Shown piece by piece: positions 8,493 through 16,783 of a stretch of 64,000 bases of DNA. How positions within the stretch are numbered: position 1 is the first letter of the stretch; each line of letters starts with the position of its first letter. The position numbers and the translations under genes are program-made. Under the pieces are notes generated by a model. That model had not been told where the DNA came from, did not search any database, and worked only from the letters and a program-made list of their open reading frames with translations. The DNA comes from Nocardia aurantia (lineage in GTDB: Bacteria > Actinomycetota > Actinomycetes > Mycobacteriales > Mycobacteriaceae), in assembly GCF_009604425.1 (NCBI RefSeq), contig NZ_WEGI01000010.1, positions 186,001 through 250,000 on the forward strand, read 5' to 3'.

Positions 8493-10016
8493 ATGGAGTA
8501 TCACAGTGTGCTGTGGCAGCCGCGATCCGCGCCGATCGCGGAGACGATGCTCGCCGACCGGGTGCGGGCCGATCTGCATCTGGATCGGATCATCGCCGCG
8601 GTGGCCGGCGATCTCGATCCCTACCGGCTGACCGAGTGGCTGCGGCGGCCGCTGTGCGATCTCGACGCGGTCCACTACCGCCAGGAGGTGTTCGCCGACC
8701 TGGCCTCGCCCGCCACCTACCGGGTGTTCGACGAATTCGCCGTCGCGCTGTGGCGGATGCGCGATCTCACGAAGCGCGCCGCCGACCAGCGCCACACACG
8801 GCAACGCGCCCGCTGGTTGCTCGATGCCGCGGCGGAATACGTGCGCGCGGTGACCCGGCTGCGCGACGACCTGGCCGGATCGGCGCTGACCTCGCGCGCG
8901 CTCACCGGCTGGCACGACTATCTGCGCGAACTGACCGGCGGCGCCGATTTCACCCGGCTCGCCGCGGACGTCGAGGCGACCGAGAACGCCCTGGGCGGCG
9001 TGCGTTTCGCGGTCCGGATCCAGGACCGGACGGTCGAGGTCGGAACATGCGGTGGCGAGCCGGATTACGCGGAGACCATCGCGAACCTGTTCCGCCGCTT
9101 CGGATCCGGCGAACCGGGCCTGAGGTCCGCGCCGGATCGCGCCGACCCGGATCCGTTCGAGACGCAGGTGCTGGACCGGGTCGTGGAGCTGTTCCCGGCG
9201 CCGTTCCGGCTGCTCGACCGGTTCGCACGCGAGCACGAGGATTTCGCCGATCCCGGCGTCATCCGCTTCGATCGCGAAATCCATTTCTATCTGCGCTATC
9301 TCGCGGTGGCAGAACGCGTGACCGGTGACGACCGCGCGATGACGCTGCCGCGGGTGACCGTGGACGTCGACCGCCCCCGCGTCAGCGGCGCCTTCGACCT
9401 GGCGCTCGCGCTGAAATGCGTGGCCGAGCGGAAACCGCTGGTGTGCAACGACTTCCGGCTCGATGATGCCGAACGCATCCTGCTGGTGACCGGCCCGAAC
9501 TCCGGCGGCAAGACCACCTTCGCCCGCGCCGTGGGACAACTCGTGTATCTGGCCGCGCTGGGCTGCCCGGTACCCGCGTCCGAGGCGCGGCTGCCGCTGC
9601 CGGACCGGATGTTCACCCATTTCGAACGCGCCGACGCCGCCGACGACCGGAGCGGCCGACTGCTGCGCGAGCTGACCGCGGTACGCGACACCCTCGCCGC
9701 CGCCACCGGCCGCAGCGTGATCCTGCTGAACGAGAGTTTCGCGTCGACCACCACCGCCGACGGCCTGCGCATCGCCGGGGAGGTGCTCGGCCGGATCGTC
9801 GCGCTCGGGGCGGTCACGGTCTTCGTCACCTTCCTCGAGGGTCTCGCCGAGGGCCCGGCGACGGTCGGCCTGGTCGCCGGGGTCGACCCCGAGGATCCGG
9901 CCCGCCGCACCTACCGCCTGGAACGGCGCCCGGCCGACGGGCAACCGCAGGCGGCGGCGCTCGCGCACCGATACGGCCTGACCTACGCGGCGGTCACTGC
10001 GAGGGTCACCGGATGA
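8493..10016 (+). CDS. MutS-like ATPase, first of a coupled pair
   Basis: 507 residues. The C-terminal half is a MutS-type ABC ATPase: Walker A GPNSGGKT near residue 335, and a Walker B strand SVILLNESFAST near residue 412, followed by VTVFVTFLEGLAE. The N-terminal mismatch-recognition domain of classical MutS is absent; only helical lever/clamp-like sequence precedes the ATPase. The Walker B Asp is Asn, leaving the catalytic Glu. ATG 8493 has GAGGA 4-8 nt upstream. The gene ends with an ATGA overlap with a paralogue, so the two products are likely made in equal amounts and may form a heterodimer. A DNA-repair role is inferred from family and neighbourhood. Confidence 0.75.
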   Translation: MEYHSVLWQPRSAPIAETMLADRVRADLHLDRIIAAVAGDLDPYRLTEWLRRPLCDLDAVHYRQEVFADLASPATYRVFDEFAVALWRMRDLTKRAADQRHTRQRARWLLDAAAEYVRAVTRLRDDLAGSALTSRALTGWHDYLRELTGGADFTRLAADVEATENALGGVRFAVRIQDRTVEVGTCGGEPDYAETIANLFRRFGSGEPGLRSAPDRADPDPFETQVLDRVVELFPAPFRLLDRFAREHEDFADPGVIRFDREIHFYLRYLAVAERVTGDDRAMTLPRVTVDVDRPRVSGAFDLALALKCVAERKPLVCNDFRLDDAERILLVTGPNSGGKTTFARAVGQLVYLAALGCPVPASEARLPLPDRMFTHFERADAADDRSGRLLRELTAVRDTLAAATGRSVILLNESFASTTTADGLRIAGEVLGRIVALGAVTVFVTFLEGLAEGPATVGLVAGVDPEDPARRTYRLERRPADGQPQAAALAHRYGLTYAAVTARVTG

Positions 10017-11494
10017 GACCCCACCTCCGGCACTCGCCGGGCGGCCCCGTCGCGACCACGTCACTCGGTGACACGGTCGCCGCCGACCTGGGCCTGGACG
10101 CCGTCTGCGCCGCCATGGCCGGCGGTGACCCGGTGCTGCTGGCCGCCGCCCGGACCGGCCTGACCGCGATCGCCGCCGACGCGGCGACCGTCCGGTACCG
10201 CCAAGCGGTGTTCGCCGACTGCTGCGCACATCCGGACCGGATCCGGAACCTGTACGACATCGCCTGCGCGGCAACCGAAGTGCGACGCTGGACGATCGGC
10301 CGCGGCAGTCGCCCGAGTGGAAAACTGCTGCTGGCGCTCCAGCCGATCACGGAACTGACGACCCTGCTGCGTCGCCTGCGCGCCGAATGTGACAGTGTCG
10401 CAGCCCATTTCCGATCCGCCGGCCTGTCCGACCTGTGCGCCCGAGTACGTGCCACCCTCCCGGACGAGTACCTCGACGAGATCTCGAACCACCTGTCCGC
10501 CTTGGATTTCGAACACGGGATGCACGTCGGCGTGGCGCTCGGGCCGGGCAACAAACCGGTGGATCCGATCCTGCACCCCCCGCCGCGCTCGCGTCCGCGC
10601 GGCCTGCGCCGCCGGACCGGCGCCTTCGAGGCGATCGACGATTTCGAGAACGGCACCACCGCGCTGACCAGGTTCCGCGGCCGGGCCCTGGAAGCGGTCG
10701 CCGATGTGGTCAGCCGGGCCGCCGACGACATCGGCGACTTCTTCCTGCGACTGCGCACCGAACTGGCCTTCTACCTCGGCGCTCACACGCTCCGGCAGCG
10801 CCTGGAACGGGCCGGTGTGCCGATGTGCGTGCCGGTCGTACTGCCGGCCGGATCACCCGGTCTGCGCTGCACGGGCCTGCGCGACGTCGGCCTGTGCACG
10901 ACCGGGGAGCCCGTGACCGGCGTCGACGTATCGGCCGCCGACCGCACGCTGCTCGTCGTCACCGGCGCCAACAATGGCGGCAAGACCACATTCCTGCGCA
11001 GCGTCGGCCTCGCCCAGATCATGGCGCAGGCAGGCCTTTTCGTAACCGCCGACGAATTCGCCGCCCCGCTGCGCACCGGCGTCTTCACCCACTTCGCGCC
11101 GGAGGAGGACCGCACGCTGACCCGGGGCCGGCTCGCGGAGGAACTGGCGGCGATGAGCCGCGTCGTCGACCGGATCACCCCCGGCGGACTACTGCTGTGC
11201 AACGAGTCCTTCGCCTCCACCGGTGAGCGCGACGCCGCGCGGATCGCCGGTCCGTTGCTCGCGGGCCTGGTGGACGCCGGGGTGACGGTTGTCTTCGTCA
11301 CGCATCTGCACGAATTCGCCGCCGCCCGCGCCGCCGAGGACCGCCCGGCGGACCTGTTCCTGCGCGCCGGACGCGCCGTCGACGGCACCCGCACCTACCG
11401 GATGACACCGGGCGCGCCCAGCCCGGAGGCCCACGGCGCCGACCTGTTCCACCAGGTGTTCACCGCACCCCCCGCGGCCGGAACTGGATGCTGA
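10013..11494 (+). CDS. MutS-like ATPase, second of a coupled pair
   Basis: 493 residues, paralogous to the preceding gene, with which it overlaps by 4 bp (ATGA at 10013). Walker A is GANNGGKT near residue 318; Walker B is GGLLLCNESFASTGERDAARI near residue 397, again with Asn in place of the usual Asp; the switch strand is VVFVTHLHEFA with a conserved His. As in its partner, the mismatch-binding domain I is missing and an unrelated N-terminus containing a Pro/Arg-rich stretch (HPPPRSRPRG) is found. Its 3' end overlaps the convergent AlkB-type gene by 35 bp, so antisense interference is possible. Confidence 0.75.
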   Translation: MRPHLRHSPGGPVATTSLGDTVAADLGLDAVCAAMAGGDPVLLAAARTGLTAIAADAATVRYRQAVFADCCAHPDRIRNLYDIACAATEVRRWTIGRGSRPSGKLLLALQPITELTTLLRRLRAECDSVAAHFRSAGLSDLCARVRATLPDEYLDEISNHLSALDFEHGMHVGVALGPGNKPVDPILHPPPRSRPRGLRRRTGAFEAIDDFENGTTALTRFRGRALEAVADVVSRAADDIGDFFLRLRTELAFYLGAHTLRQRLERAGVPMCVPVVLPAGSPGLRCTGLRDVGLCTTGEPVTGVDVSAADRTLLVVTGANNGGKTTFLRSVGLAQIMAQAGLFVTADEFAAPLRTGVFTHFAPEEDRTLTRGRLAEELAAMSRVVDRITPGGLLLCNESFASTGERDAARIAGPLLAGLVDAGVTVVFVTHLHEFAAARAAEDRPADLFLRAGRAVDGTRTYRMTPGAPSPEAHGADLFHQVFTAPPAAGTGC

Positions 11495-12101
11495 TCCGCG
11501 GCCCCACCGGCCGCCGGGTCTTCGGCACCGCGTGCTCCCAGGTGCGCTGGCACGACCCGCCCATCACCAGCAGATCACCGTGCCCGAGCTGGTACCGCAC
11601 AGCGGCGCCCCCGCCACGCGGCCGCAGCGCCAGCCCCCGCGGCGCGCCGACGGAAACGATCGCGACCATCGTGTCGAACCGCGCCCCGCGGCCGATGGTG
11701 TCGCCGTGCCACGCGACACTGTCGTTGCCGTCGCGGTACCAGCACAGCCCGACCGTCCGGAACGGCTCGCCGAGCTCCGTGGCGTAACGGGTACTCAACG
11801 CGGCCCGCGCCGCGTCGAGCGCCGGATCCGGCAGCGGCTCGTCCTCGTCGTAGAACCGTTGCAGCCGTGGCACATCCACCACCCGGTCGTACATCGGCCG
11901 CCGATCGGCCCGCCACGGCACCCGCGTCACCAGCCGCTCGAACAGCGCGTCCGCCCCGGTCAGCCACGCCGGCAACACATCGACCCAGGCACCCGCACCC
12001 AGCTGCGTGCGCCGCACCCCGTCCAACGCCCCGGGCACGGCCTCCCCGGCCCGTCCCTCGTCGGGACAGTCGAACAGCGATCCCTGAAGCGTCCTCGGCA
12101 T
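11460..12101 (-). CDS. AlkB-type 2-oxoglutarate/Fe(II) dioxygenase
   Basis: 213 residues with a complete Fe/2OG dioxygenase site: His132 and Asp134 in AWHGD, His190 in WEHAVPK, and Arg202/Arg208 in RISIQFR for 2-oxoglutarate. WYRDGNDSVAWHGD and the nucleotide-recognition-lid-like N-terminus (MPRTLQGSLFD) fit AlkB-family proteins that remove alkyl lesions from DNA bases by oxidative demethylation. The ATG at 12101 lies 19 bp from a LexA-box-like palindrome at 12121-12136, suggesting DNA-damage induction. The convergent MutS-like gene overlaps its 3' end. Symbol not assigned because several AlkB paralogue groups exist. Confidence 0.85.
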   Translation of the reverse strand: MPRTLQGSLFDCPDEGRAGEAVPGALDGVRRTQLGAGAWVDVLPAWLTGADALFERLVTRVPWRADRRPMYDRVVDVPRLQRFYDEDEPLPDPALDAARAALSTRYATELGEPFRTVGLCWYRDGNDSVAWHGDTIGRGARFDTMVAIVSVGAPRGLALRPRGGGAAVRYQLGHGDLLVMGGSCQRTWEHAVPKTRRPVGPRISIQFRPRGVR

Positions 12102-12120
12102 GCGGCCAATCTACCGATCA

Positions 12121-12136
12121 TCGAACATATGTTCCA
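12121..12136. promoter_or_regulatory. LexA (SOS) box candidate
   Basis: TCGAACATATGTTCCA matches the actinobacterial/Gram-positive SOS box (TCGAAC-N4-GTTCGA) at 15 of 16 defined positions, and the central purine/pyrimidine preference is met. It sits 19 bp upstream of the alkB-like start (minus strand) and 48 bp upstream of the phosphotransferase start (plus strand), so it could control either or both. Confidence 0.7.
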
Positions 12137-12184
12137 GTAGCAAACTAGTGGCTTTCCCTGCTCGGCGGCATAGGCTGTCGACTC

Positions 12185-13087
12185 GTGATCGTGGTCCCGG
12201 AGCAGTTCGCGCGGAGCGTGGCCGCCGATGCGGGCGCGGTGGGCCGTTCCTGGATCGAGGCGTTGCCCGGCCTGGTCGGCGAACTGCTCGAGCGTTGGTC
12301 CGGTGTCCCCGACGGGCCGGTGCGGCACGGCCGGGTCGGGCTCGTGATCCCGGTGCGGCGTCGAGACCGGCCACCGGCGGTGCTGAAAGTGTCGCTCCCG
12401 CGTCCCTGGAACATTCACGAACCGGCCGCGTTCGCGGCGTGGAACGGTGCCGGCGCGGTGCGGTTGTACGACCGTGACGACGATCGGGGGGCGATGCTGC
12501 TGGAGCGCGCCACGACCCGCACACTCGCCGACATCGCCGATCCGGAGCGGGCGGTCGCGATCCAGGGCGCGCTGGCCCGGCGGCTGGCCGTCACCGCGCC
12601 TCCGGGATTTCCGCTGCTGTCCGACGTCGTCGCGGGTTGGGCGGACGAGATCCGGGCCGACTCCGCCACTCTGGGCCGGCCGCTGCCGGACCACGTCGTG
12701 GACGCGGCGCTGGCGACCATCGCCGAACTCGGCCCGGACCAACCGAATACGCTGGTGCACGGTGATCTTCACGATGCCAACGTGCTCGCCGCCGAACGCG
12801 AGGACTGGCTCGCGATCGACCCGAAAGTGTGTGTCGGCGACCCGGCCCACGACGCCTTCACCGTGCTGTTCAGTCCACGCTTCGGCCCGCTGCTGAATTC
12901 GGCGGATCCCGGTCCTTCCCTCCATCGATTGCTCGAGATCTATTGCGAGGCAGCAGAAGTGGATATCGAACGGGCGCGCCGCCGGACGCAGGCCGGCGCG
13001 GTGTGGGAGGCACTGCGAGGTCGTCGGCTCGGCGAGGCGACGGCGATCGTCGGTGCCGCCGACCGCTTGGCGGCATCCCTCGCCTGA
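12185..13087 (+). CDS. Aminoglycoside/hydroxyurea-type phosphotransferase
   Basis: 300 residues of the APH(6)/hydroxyurea kinase family (protein-kinase-like fold). Visible motifs are the nucleotide-binding Lys in AVLKVSLPRPWNIHE, the catalytic loop LVHGDLHDANVLAA near residue 192, and the metal-binding WLAIDPK. Characterised members phosphorylate streptomycin or hydroxyurea and confer resistance, but many chromosomal homologues have unknown small-molecule substrates, so resistance should not be assumed. GTG 12185 lies 8 nt after TAGGCT (12171-12176), a leaderless arrangement. It shares the upstream region, including the LexA-like box, with the divergent alkB-like gene. Confidence 0.8.
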   Translation: MIVVPEQFARSVAADAGAVGRSWIEALPGLVGELLERWSGVPDGPVRHGRVGLVIPVRRRDRPPAVLKVSLPRPWNIHEPAAFAAWNGAGAVRLYDRDDDRGAMLLERATTRTLADIADPERAVAIQGALARRLAVTAPPGFPLLSDVVAGWADEIRADSATLGRPLPDHVVDAALATIAELGPDQPNTLVHGDLHDANVLAAEREDWLAIDPKVCVGDPAHDAFTVLFSPRFGPLLNSADPGPSLHRLLEIYCEAAEVDIERARRRTQAGAVWEALRGRRLGEATAIVGAADRLAASLA

Positions 13088-13161
13088 GCCCGTAGCCGAC
13101 TCCGATCGGAACCCGTCCACGAGTCGATGCCGCGATCGCGCCCGAGTTCGGTGGCGACGAC

Positions 13162-14577
13162 TCAGGAGCGCCCGGCCGCCTCGGATCGGCCCACCCGCCC
13201 CAGCGAGCGGTCCGCCAGTGTCAGGACCAGGAACAGCACCGCCGCGATGAGCATGAACTGCGAAAGGTGGTGCAGTGCGGCGGTTCCCGCCGGGCGGGTC
13301 AGCAGTGCGCCGCCGGCCGCCGCCGAGCCGATGGCGCCGAGATACACGAAGGTGCGCAGTAGTCCGGCCGAGGAGGCCATGCGGTCGGGCTCGGCCTGGT
13401 AGTAGACGGCGTTCTGGATCGCGAGATTGTTGAGCCCCTGCGGGATTCCCATGATGCACACCGCCGCCACCAGCACCCAGACGGTGGTCGACGTGTGCAC
13501 GGTCAGCAGCAGGCACGCGGCGGCGATCTGCGCGATCGCGCCGACCACCAGTTTGCCGCGAATTCCCTTGCGCCGCCCGGTGAGTGCCGCGACGCCGATC
13601 CCGGCCAGCGACATCGGCAGCAGCACGAGGCCGGCGGTGGCCGCCGACAGCCCGCGGCCGTCCTCGAGCCACTGGGTGAAGCCGTACAGAAAGCAATAGG
13701 CGATCAGGGCGGACAGGGTGCCGCGGACGTAGGTGGCCACCAGGGGGAGGTTGCCGCCGAGCAGGCGCACGTCCACGAACGGCTCGGCCGTGCGCAGTTC
13801 CCGCACCACCAGCGCGGCCAGCGCCACCACCGCCAGTACCGGCAGATACCAGTGCGCCACAGCGGGTTCCATCAGGAACAACAACAGGGCGACGAGCGTC
13901 ACCGTGAACAGCGCGATTCCGGGAGCGTCCAGACCCGAGCGGCTGCCCCGCCGGGCGGGAGGGGTCCGGGGCAGTCGCCGGGTGCCGAGCGCGAGGCAGG
14001 CCAGCGCCAGCGGGATGTTGACGGCGAAGGTGGCGCGCCAGCCGCCCAGGTGGACCAGCAGGCCGCCCGCGGTGGGACCGAGCACGATGACGGTCTGGCT
14101 GGCGATCGACAGCGCGGTCAGCACGGTCGCCGGACTGTCACGGCCGGTCCGCTCGGATTCGCTGCGGATCAGGTACATCGAGGCGGGATAGCCCGCGCAG
14201 GTACCGAAACCGAGGATCACCCGGGCCGGCACCAGCACCCACAGCGCCGGCGCCAGCAGGCCCAGCAGCCCGGCGATTCCGGTCAGCGCGGCGCCGGCGA
14301 GATACAGCCGCCGCGGCCCGTACAGGTCGATCAGCCGGCCGACCACCGGCTGGCCGATCGCCGTCGCCAGGTACAGTGCCGACACCAGCCAGGCGGTCTG
14401 CGCCGGTGGCGCGCCGAACGCGATCCCGATCGGCACCAGCGACACCGCCAGGATCGAGGAGTTCACCGGATTGAGCACCGACGAGACGATCATCGGGACG
14501 ATCAGGCGCCGGTCGAAGCCGTCGGCCTGCGCCGGTCGCCGGAACCTGCGGCCGAACCGCTCCAGCGTGGCCGTCAT
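13162..14577 (-). CDS. MFS multidrug-type efflux transporter
   Basis: About 471 residues with 13-14 hydrophobic segments (DHA2-like MFS). The loop 2-3 signature is GRLIDLYGPRRLYLAG, the motif C region is LGPTAGGLLVHLGGWRATFAVN, and further helices run to the C-terminus. Such carriers are proton antiporters for drugs or metabolites. The ATG at 14577 overlaps the MarR stop by 4 bp (ATGA), so the pair is translationally coupled. It is probably derepressed when the MarR protein binds its ligand, which may also be the exported compound. Confidence 0.85.
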   Translation of the reverse strand: MTATLERFGRRFRRPAQADGFDRRLIVPMIVSSVLNPVNSSILAVSLVPIGIAFGAPPAQTAWLVSALYLATAIGQPVVGRLIDLYGPRRLYLAGAALTGIAGLLGLLAPALWVLVPARVILGFGTCAGYPASMYLIRSESERTGRDSPATVLTALSIASQTVIVLGPTAGGLLVHLGGWRATFAVNIPLALACLALGTRRLPRTPPARRGSRSGLDAPGIALFTVTLVALLLFLMEPAVAHWYLPVLAVVALAALVVRELRTAEPFVDVRLLGGNLPLVATYVRGTLSALIAYCFLYGFTQWLEDGRGLSAATAGLVLLPMSLAGIGVAALTGRRKGIRGKLVVGAIAQIAAACLLLTVHTSTTVWVLVAAVCIMGIPQGLNNLAIQNAVYYQAEPDRMASSAGLLRTFVYLGAIGSAAAGGALLTRPAGTAALHHLSQFMLIAAVLFLVLTLADRSLGRVGRSEAAGRS

Positions 14578-15020
14578 TCCGAGGTCAGCCTCTCCAGGAT
14601 CGCCAGAGCGTCCAGCACGGTGGCCCGTTCGGCCTCGGTGAAGTGCTCCTGCAAGGCGGCGGACAACCATTCCTGCCCGGCCTGCCCGCGGTCGTCGAGG
14701 AGGTCGCGGCCGGCCCGGGTCAGTGACACCACCTGGCGGCGGCGGTCGGCGGGGTCGGTGTGGCGTTCGACGAATCCGCGCTCGTCGAGCACGGCGAGGG
14801 TGGCGGCGACGGCCTGCGGACGTACCCGTTCGGCGGTGGCCAGGTCGCTGGCGGTGCTGTCGCCGCGCTTCTTCAACCGGCTCAGCACCGACATCTGCGA
14901 GGGGGTGAGCTCGTGGCTGTCGGAGGCCTCCAGGAAGCGCCGCCGCAGCCGGCTGATCAGCACCCGCAGCTCGCGGGCCGCCCGGACGGCCGATTCGGAG
15001 ACGGTCTGCGTGGAATCCAT
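14574..15020 (-). CDS. MarR-family transcriptional regulator
   Basis: 148 residues with the MarR winged helix: LTPSQMSVLSRLKKRG, the recognition helix region SDLATAERVRPQAVAATLAVLDERG, and the wing FVERHTDPADRRRQVVSLTRAG. ATG 15020 has a GTGGAG ribosome-binding site 4-9 nt upstream; a more upstream ATG (15041) would place coding sequence at the edge of the operator. It is the first gene of a two-gene unit with an MFS exporter. The repeated ATTG/CAAT sites just upstream (15046-15078) imply autoregulation. Confidence 0.88.
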   Translation of the reverse strand: MDSTQTVSESAVRAARELRVLISRLRRRFLEASDSHELTPSQMSVLSRLKKRGDSTASDLATAERVRPQAVAATLAVLDERGFVERHTDPADRRRQVVSLTRAGRDLLDDRGQAGQEWLSAALQEHFTEAERATVLDALAILERLTSE

Positions 15021-15045
15021 GACTCCACGATAGATAGACAACCGA

Positions 15046-15078
15046 GATTGTTCAATCTGGATTGTTCAATCTGGATTG
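15046..15078. promoter_or_regulatory. Tandem MarR operator candidate
   Basis: Two perfect 14-bp direct repeats of ATTGTTCAATCTGG (15047-15060 and 15061-15074) are followed by a third ATTG. They generate overlapping palindromes: GATTG-TT-CAATC (15046-15057) and CAATC-TG-GATTG (15053-15064 and 15067-15078). The block is 26 bp upstream of marR. A possible promoter on the minus strand uses TTGAAC inside the repeat and TATCGT about 17 bp on, so binding would occlude RNA polymerase. Confidence 0.65.
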
Positions 15079-15105
15079 ACCACTATCCGGGCACCGGGCG
15101 GATCG

Positions 15106-15996
15106 TCAGGCGCCGGGCGGGATGTGCGCGCGCACGAAATCGACGACGGCGTCGGTGAATTGGTCGTTCACGTCGCTGGCGGCGGTGTGCGCGGCCCCGG
15201 CGATCTCGACGTACTCCAGGTGGGGGACCAGGGCCCGGAACGCGGCGACGCTGTCCTCGCCGACCACGTCGGAGAGCCGGCCGCGGACCAGCAGCACCGG
15301 GATGGTGAGTTCGCGGGCCGCTGCCTCCAGTTCGTCGGCGTTGAGGTCCAGATCCTCCGGCCGTTCGGGTCGCTGCATCATCGCCGGATCCCAGTGCCAG
15401 TACCACCGGCCGTCGCGCTGACGCAGATTGCGCCGCAACCCTTCCGGGCTGCGCGGCCGCGGCCGGTGCGGCAGATATTCGGCGACCGCGTCGGCGGCCT
15501 CCTCCAGGGTGGCGAAGCCCTCCGGACTGCCCGTCAGGAAGTTCAGCACCCGGTCGATACCCTTGCGCTCCGGGCGCGGCACCACGTCGACCAGCACGAG
15601 TCCGGCGATCCGTGCCCCGCCGGGCAGGGTGGTGGCGAGCAGGCCGGTCAGGCCGCCCATGCTCGCGCCGACCAGAATCGCCGGGCGGCCGAGTTCGGCG
15701 AGGACGCCCAGCAGGTCGGCGGCCTGCGCCTCCCGGCTGTAGTTCCCGTCCGGCGCCCAGTCGCTGTCGCCGTGCCCGCGCGCGTCCAGCAGCACCGCGC
15801 GCAGCCCGACCTTGGCCAGGGCCGCGCCGGTGTCCTTCCAGGAATGCCGGGTCTGGCCGCCACCGTGCAGGAATACCGCCAGCGGGCCGTCCTCGGGTCC
15901 CCAGCTTTCTCCGGCGAGTCGGATACCGTCGGCGGCCCGGAAGGCCAGCGGCGTCGGATCCGTGAACCCATTCGCATTGCTCACGACATCGAGCAT
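15106..15996 (-). CDS. Alpha/beta-fold hydrolase
   Basis: 296 residues. The oxyanion turn is VFLHGGGQTRHSW, the nucleophile elbow is GASMGG (G-x-S-x-G), the acid is probably the Asp in VRGRLSDVV, and the base is the His in IAGAAHTAASDV. The order and spacing match the alpha/beta hydrolase family (esterases, epoxide hydrolases, C-C hydrolases). No signal peptide, so cytoplasmic. The frame continues far upstream of the ATG at 15996 but overlaps the PyrR leader region, so the long form was not used. It ends 28 bp upstream of the MarR operator and is transcribed towards it; substrate unknown. Confidence 0.8.
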   Translation of the reverse strand: MLDVVSNANGFTDPTPLAFRAADGIRLAGESWGPEDGPLAVFLHGGGQTRHSWKDTGAALAKVGLRAVLLDARGHGDSDWAPDGNYSREAQAADLLGVLAELGRPAILVGASMGGLTGLLATTLPGGARIAGLVLVDVVPRPERKGIDRVLNFLTGSPEGFATLEEAADAVAEYLPHRPRPRSPEGLRRNLRQRDGRWYWHWDPAMMQRPERPEDLDLNADELEAAARELTIPVLLVRGRLSDVVGEDSVAAFRALVPHLEYVEIAGAAHTAASDVNDQFTDAVVDFVRAHIPPGA

Positions 15997-16112
15997 GACA
16001 CAGGAAAGGGTCGTATTTACAGTGTATGACGACATCGCGGTGCTGTAGCCGGTCATTCGCCGGATCGGTCGTGGAGCGGGGGACCGGGCGCAGCACCGGA
16101 TCTCGGCGCTGC

Positions 16113-16177
16113 TAGGCTGCTCAGCCGAACAGACATCCTTTAACGGACCGTCCCGTGAGGCGGGGAAGGAGGTCGGC
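16113..16177 (+). promoter_or_regulatory. pyr operon promoter and PyrR-binding-like leader
   Basis: A TAGGCT -10 element (16113-16118) is followed by a short leader. In it, CGTCCCGTGAGGCG (16148-16161) resembles the PyrR-binding loop consensus ARUCCNGNGAGGYU, and it is directly followed by the pyrR Shine-Dalgarno GGGGAAGGAGG (16162-16172). No terminator/antiterminator pair or long leader is present, so binding here would more likely block translation initiation, as proposed for mycobacterial pyrR, than cause attenuation. Confidence 0.6.
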
Positions 16178-16783
16178 ATGGCCGTGCCCGAATACTCGCA
16201 GCGACACGATCCGGAGTGGATCCGGACCGGGCGCGAGTTGTTGTCGGCGCAGGACGTGAGCCGCACCGTGGCCCGCATGGCCCATCAGATCATCGAGAAG
16301 ACCGCGCTCGACGCGGGCGATCCCGCGGCGCCGCGCGTGGTGCTGATCGGCATCCCGACCCGCGGCACCTCGCTGGCCGCCCGGCTCACCGACCGGATCG
16401 AGGAGTTCTCCGGGGTGCGACCGGCGCTCGGCTCGCTGGACATCACCCTCTATCGCGACGATCTGCGCAATCGCCCGCATCGCCCGCTGGAGCGCACCCA
16501 GGTCCCCGAGGGCGGCATCGAGAACGCCCTGGTCGTCCTCGTCGACGACGTGCTGTTCTCCGGCCGCAGTGTGCGTTCCGCGCTCGACGGCCTGCGCGAC
16601 CTCGGCCGCCCGCGCTCGGTGCAACTGGCCGTGCTGATCGACCGCGGCCACCGCGAACTGCCGATCCGCGCCGACTACGTCGGCAAGAACGTGCCCACCT
16701 CCCGCAGCGAGGACATCTCCGTACTGCTGACCGAACACGACGGCCGCGACGGCGTCTACCTGCACCAGGGGGACGAGCAGTGA
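16178..16783 (+). CDS. pyrR: Bifunctional pyr operon regulator / uracil phosphoribosyltransferase
   Basis: 201 residues, a normal PyrR length. The PRPP-binding loop VVLVDDVLFSGRSVRSAL (about residues 117-134) and the DITLYRDDL segment are diagnostic. PyrR binds pyr mRNA in a UMP/UTP-dependent way to lower operon expression, and has weak UPRTase activity. ATG 16178 is preceded by a strong AAGGAGG. It is the first gene of the pyrimidine operon; its stop overlaps the pyrB GTG by 4 bp. Confidence 0.95.
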   Translation: MAVPEYSQRHDPEWIRTGRELLSAQDVSRTVARMAHQIIEKTALDAGDPAAPRVVLIGIPTRGTSLAARLTDRIEEFSGVRPALGSLDITLYRDDLRNRPHRPLERTQVPEGGIENALVVLVDDVLFSGRSVRSALDGLRDLGRPRSVQLAVLIDRGHRELPIRADYVGKNVPTSRSEDISVLLTEHDGRDGVYLHQGDEQ

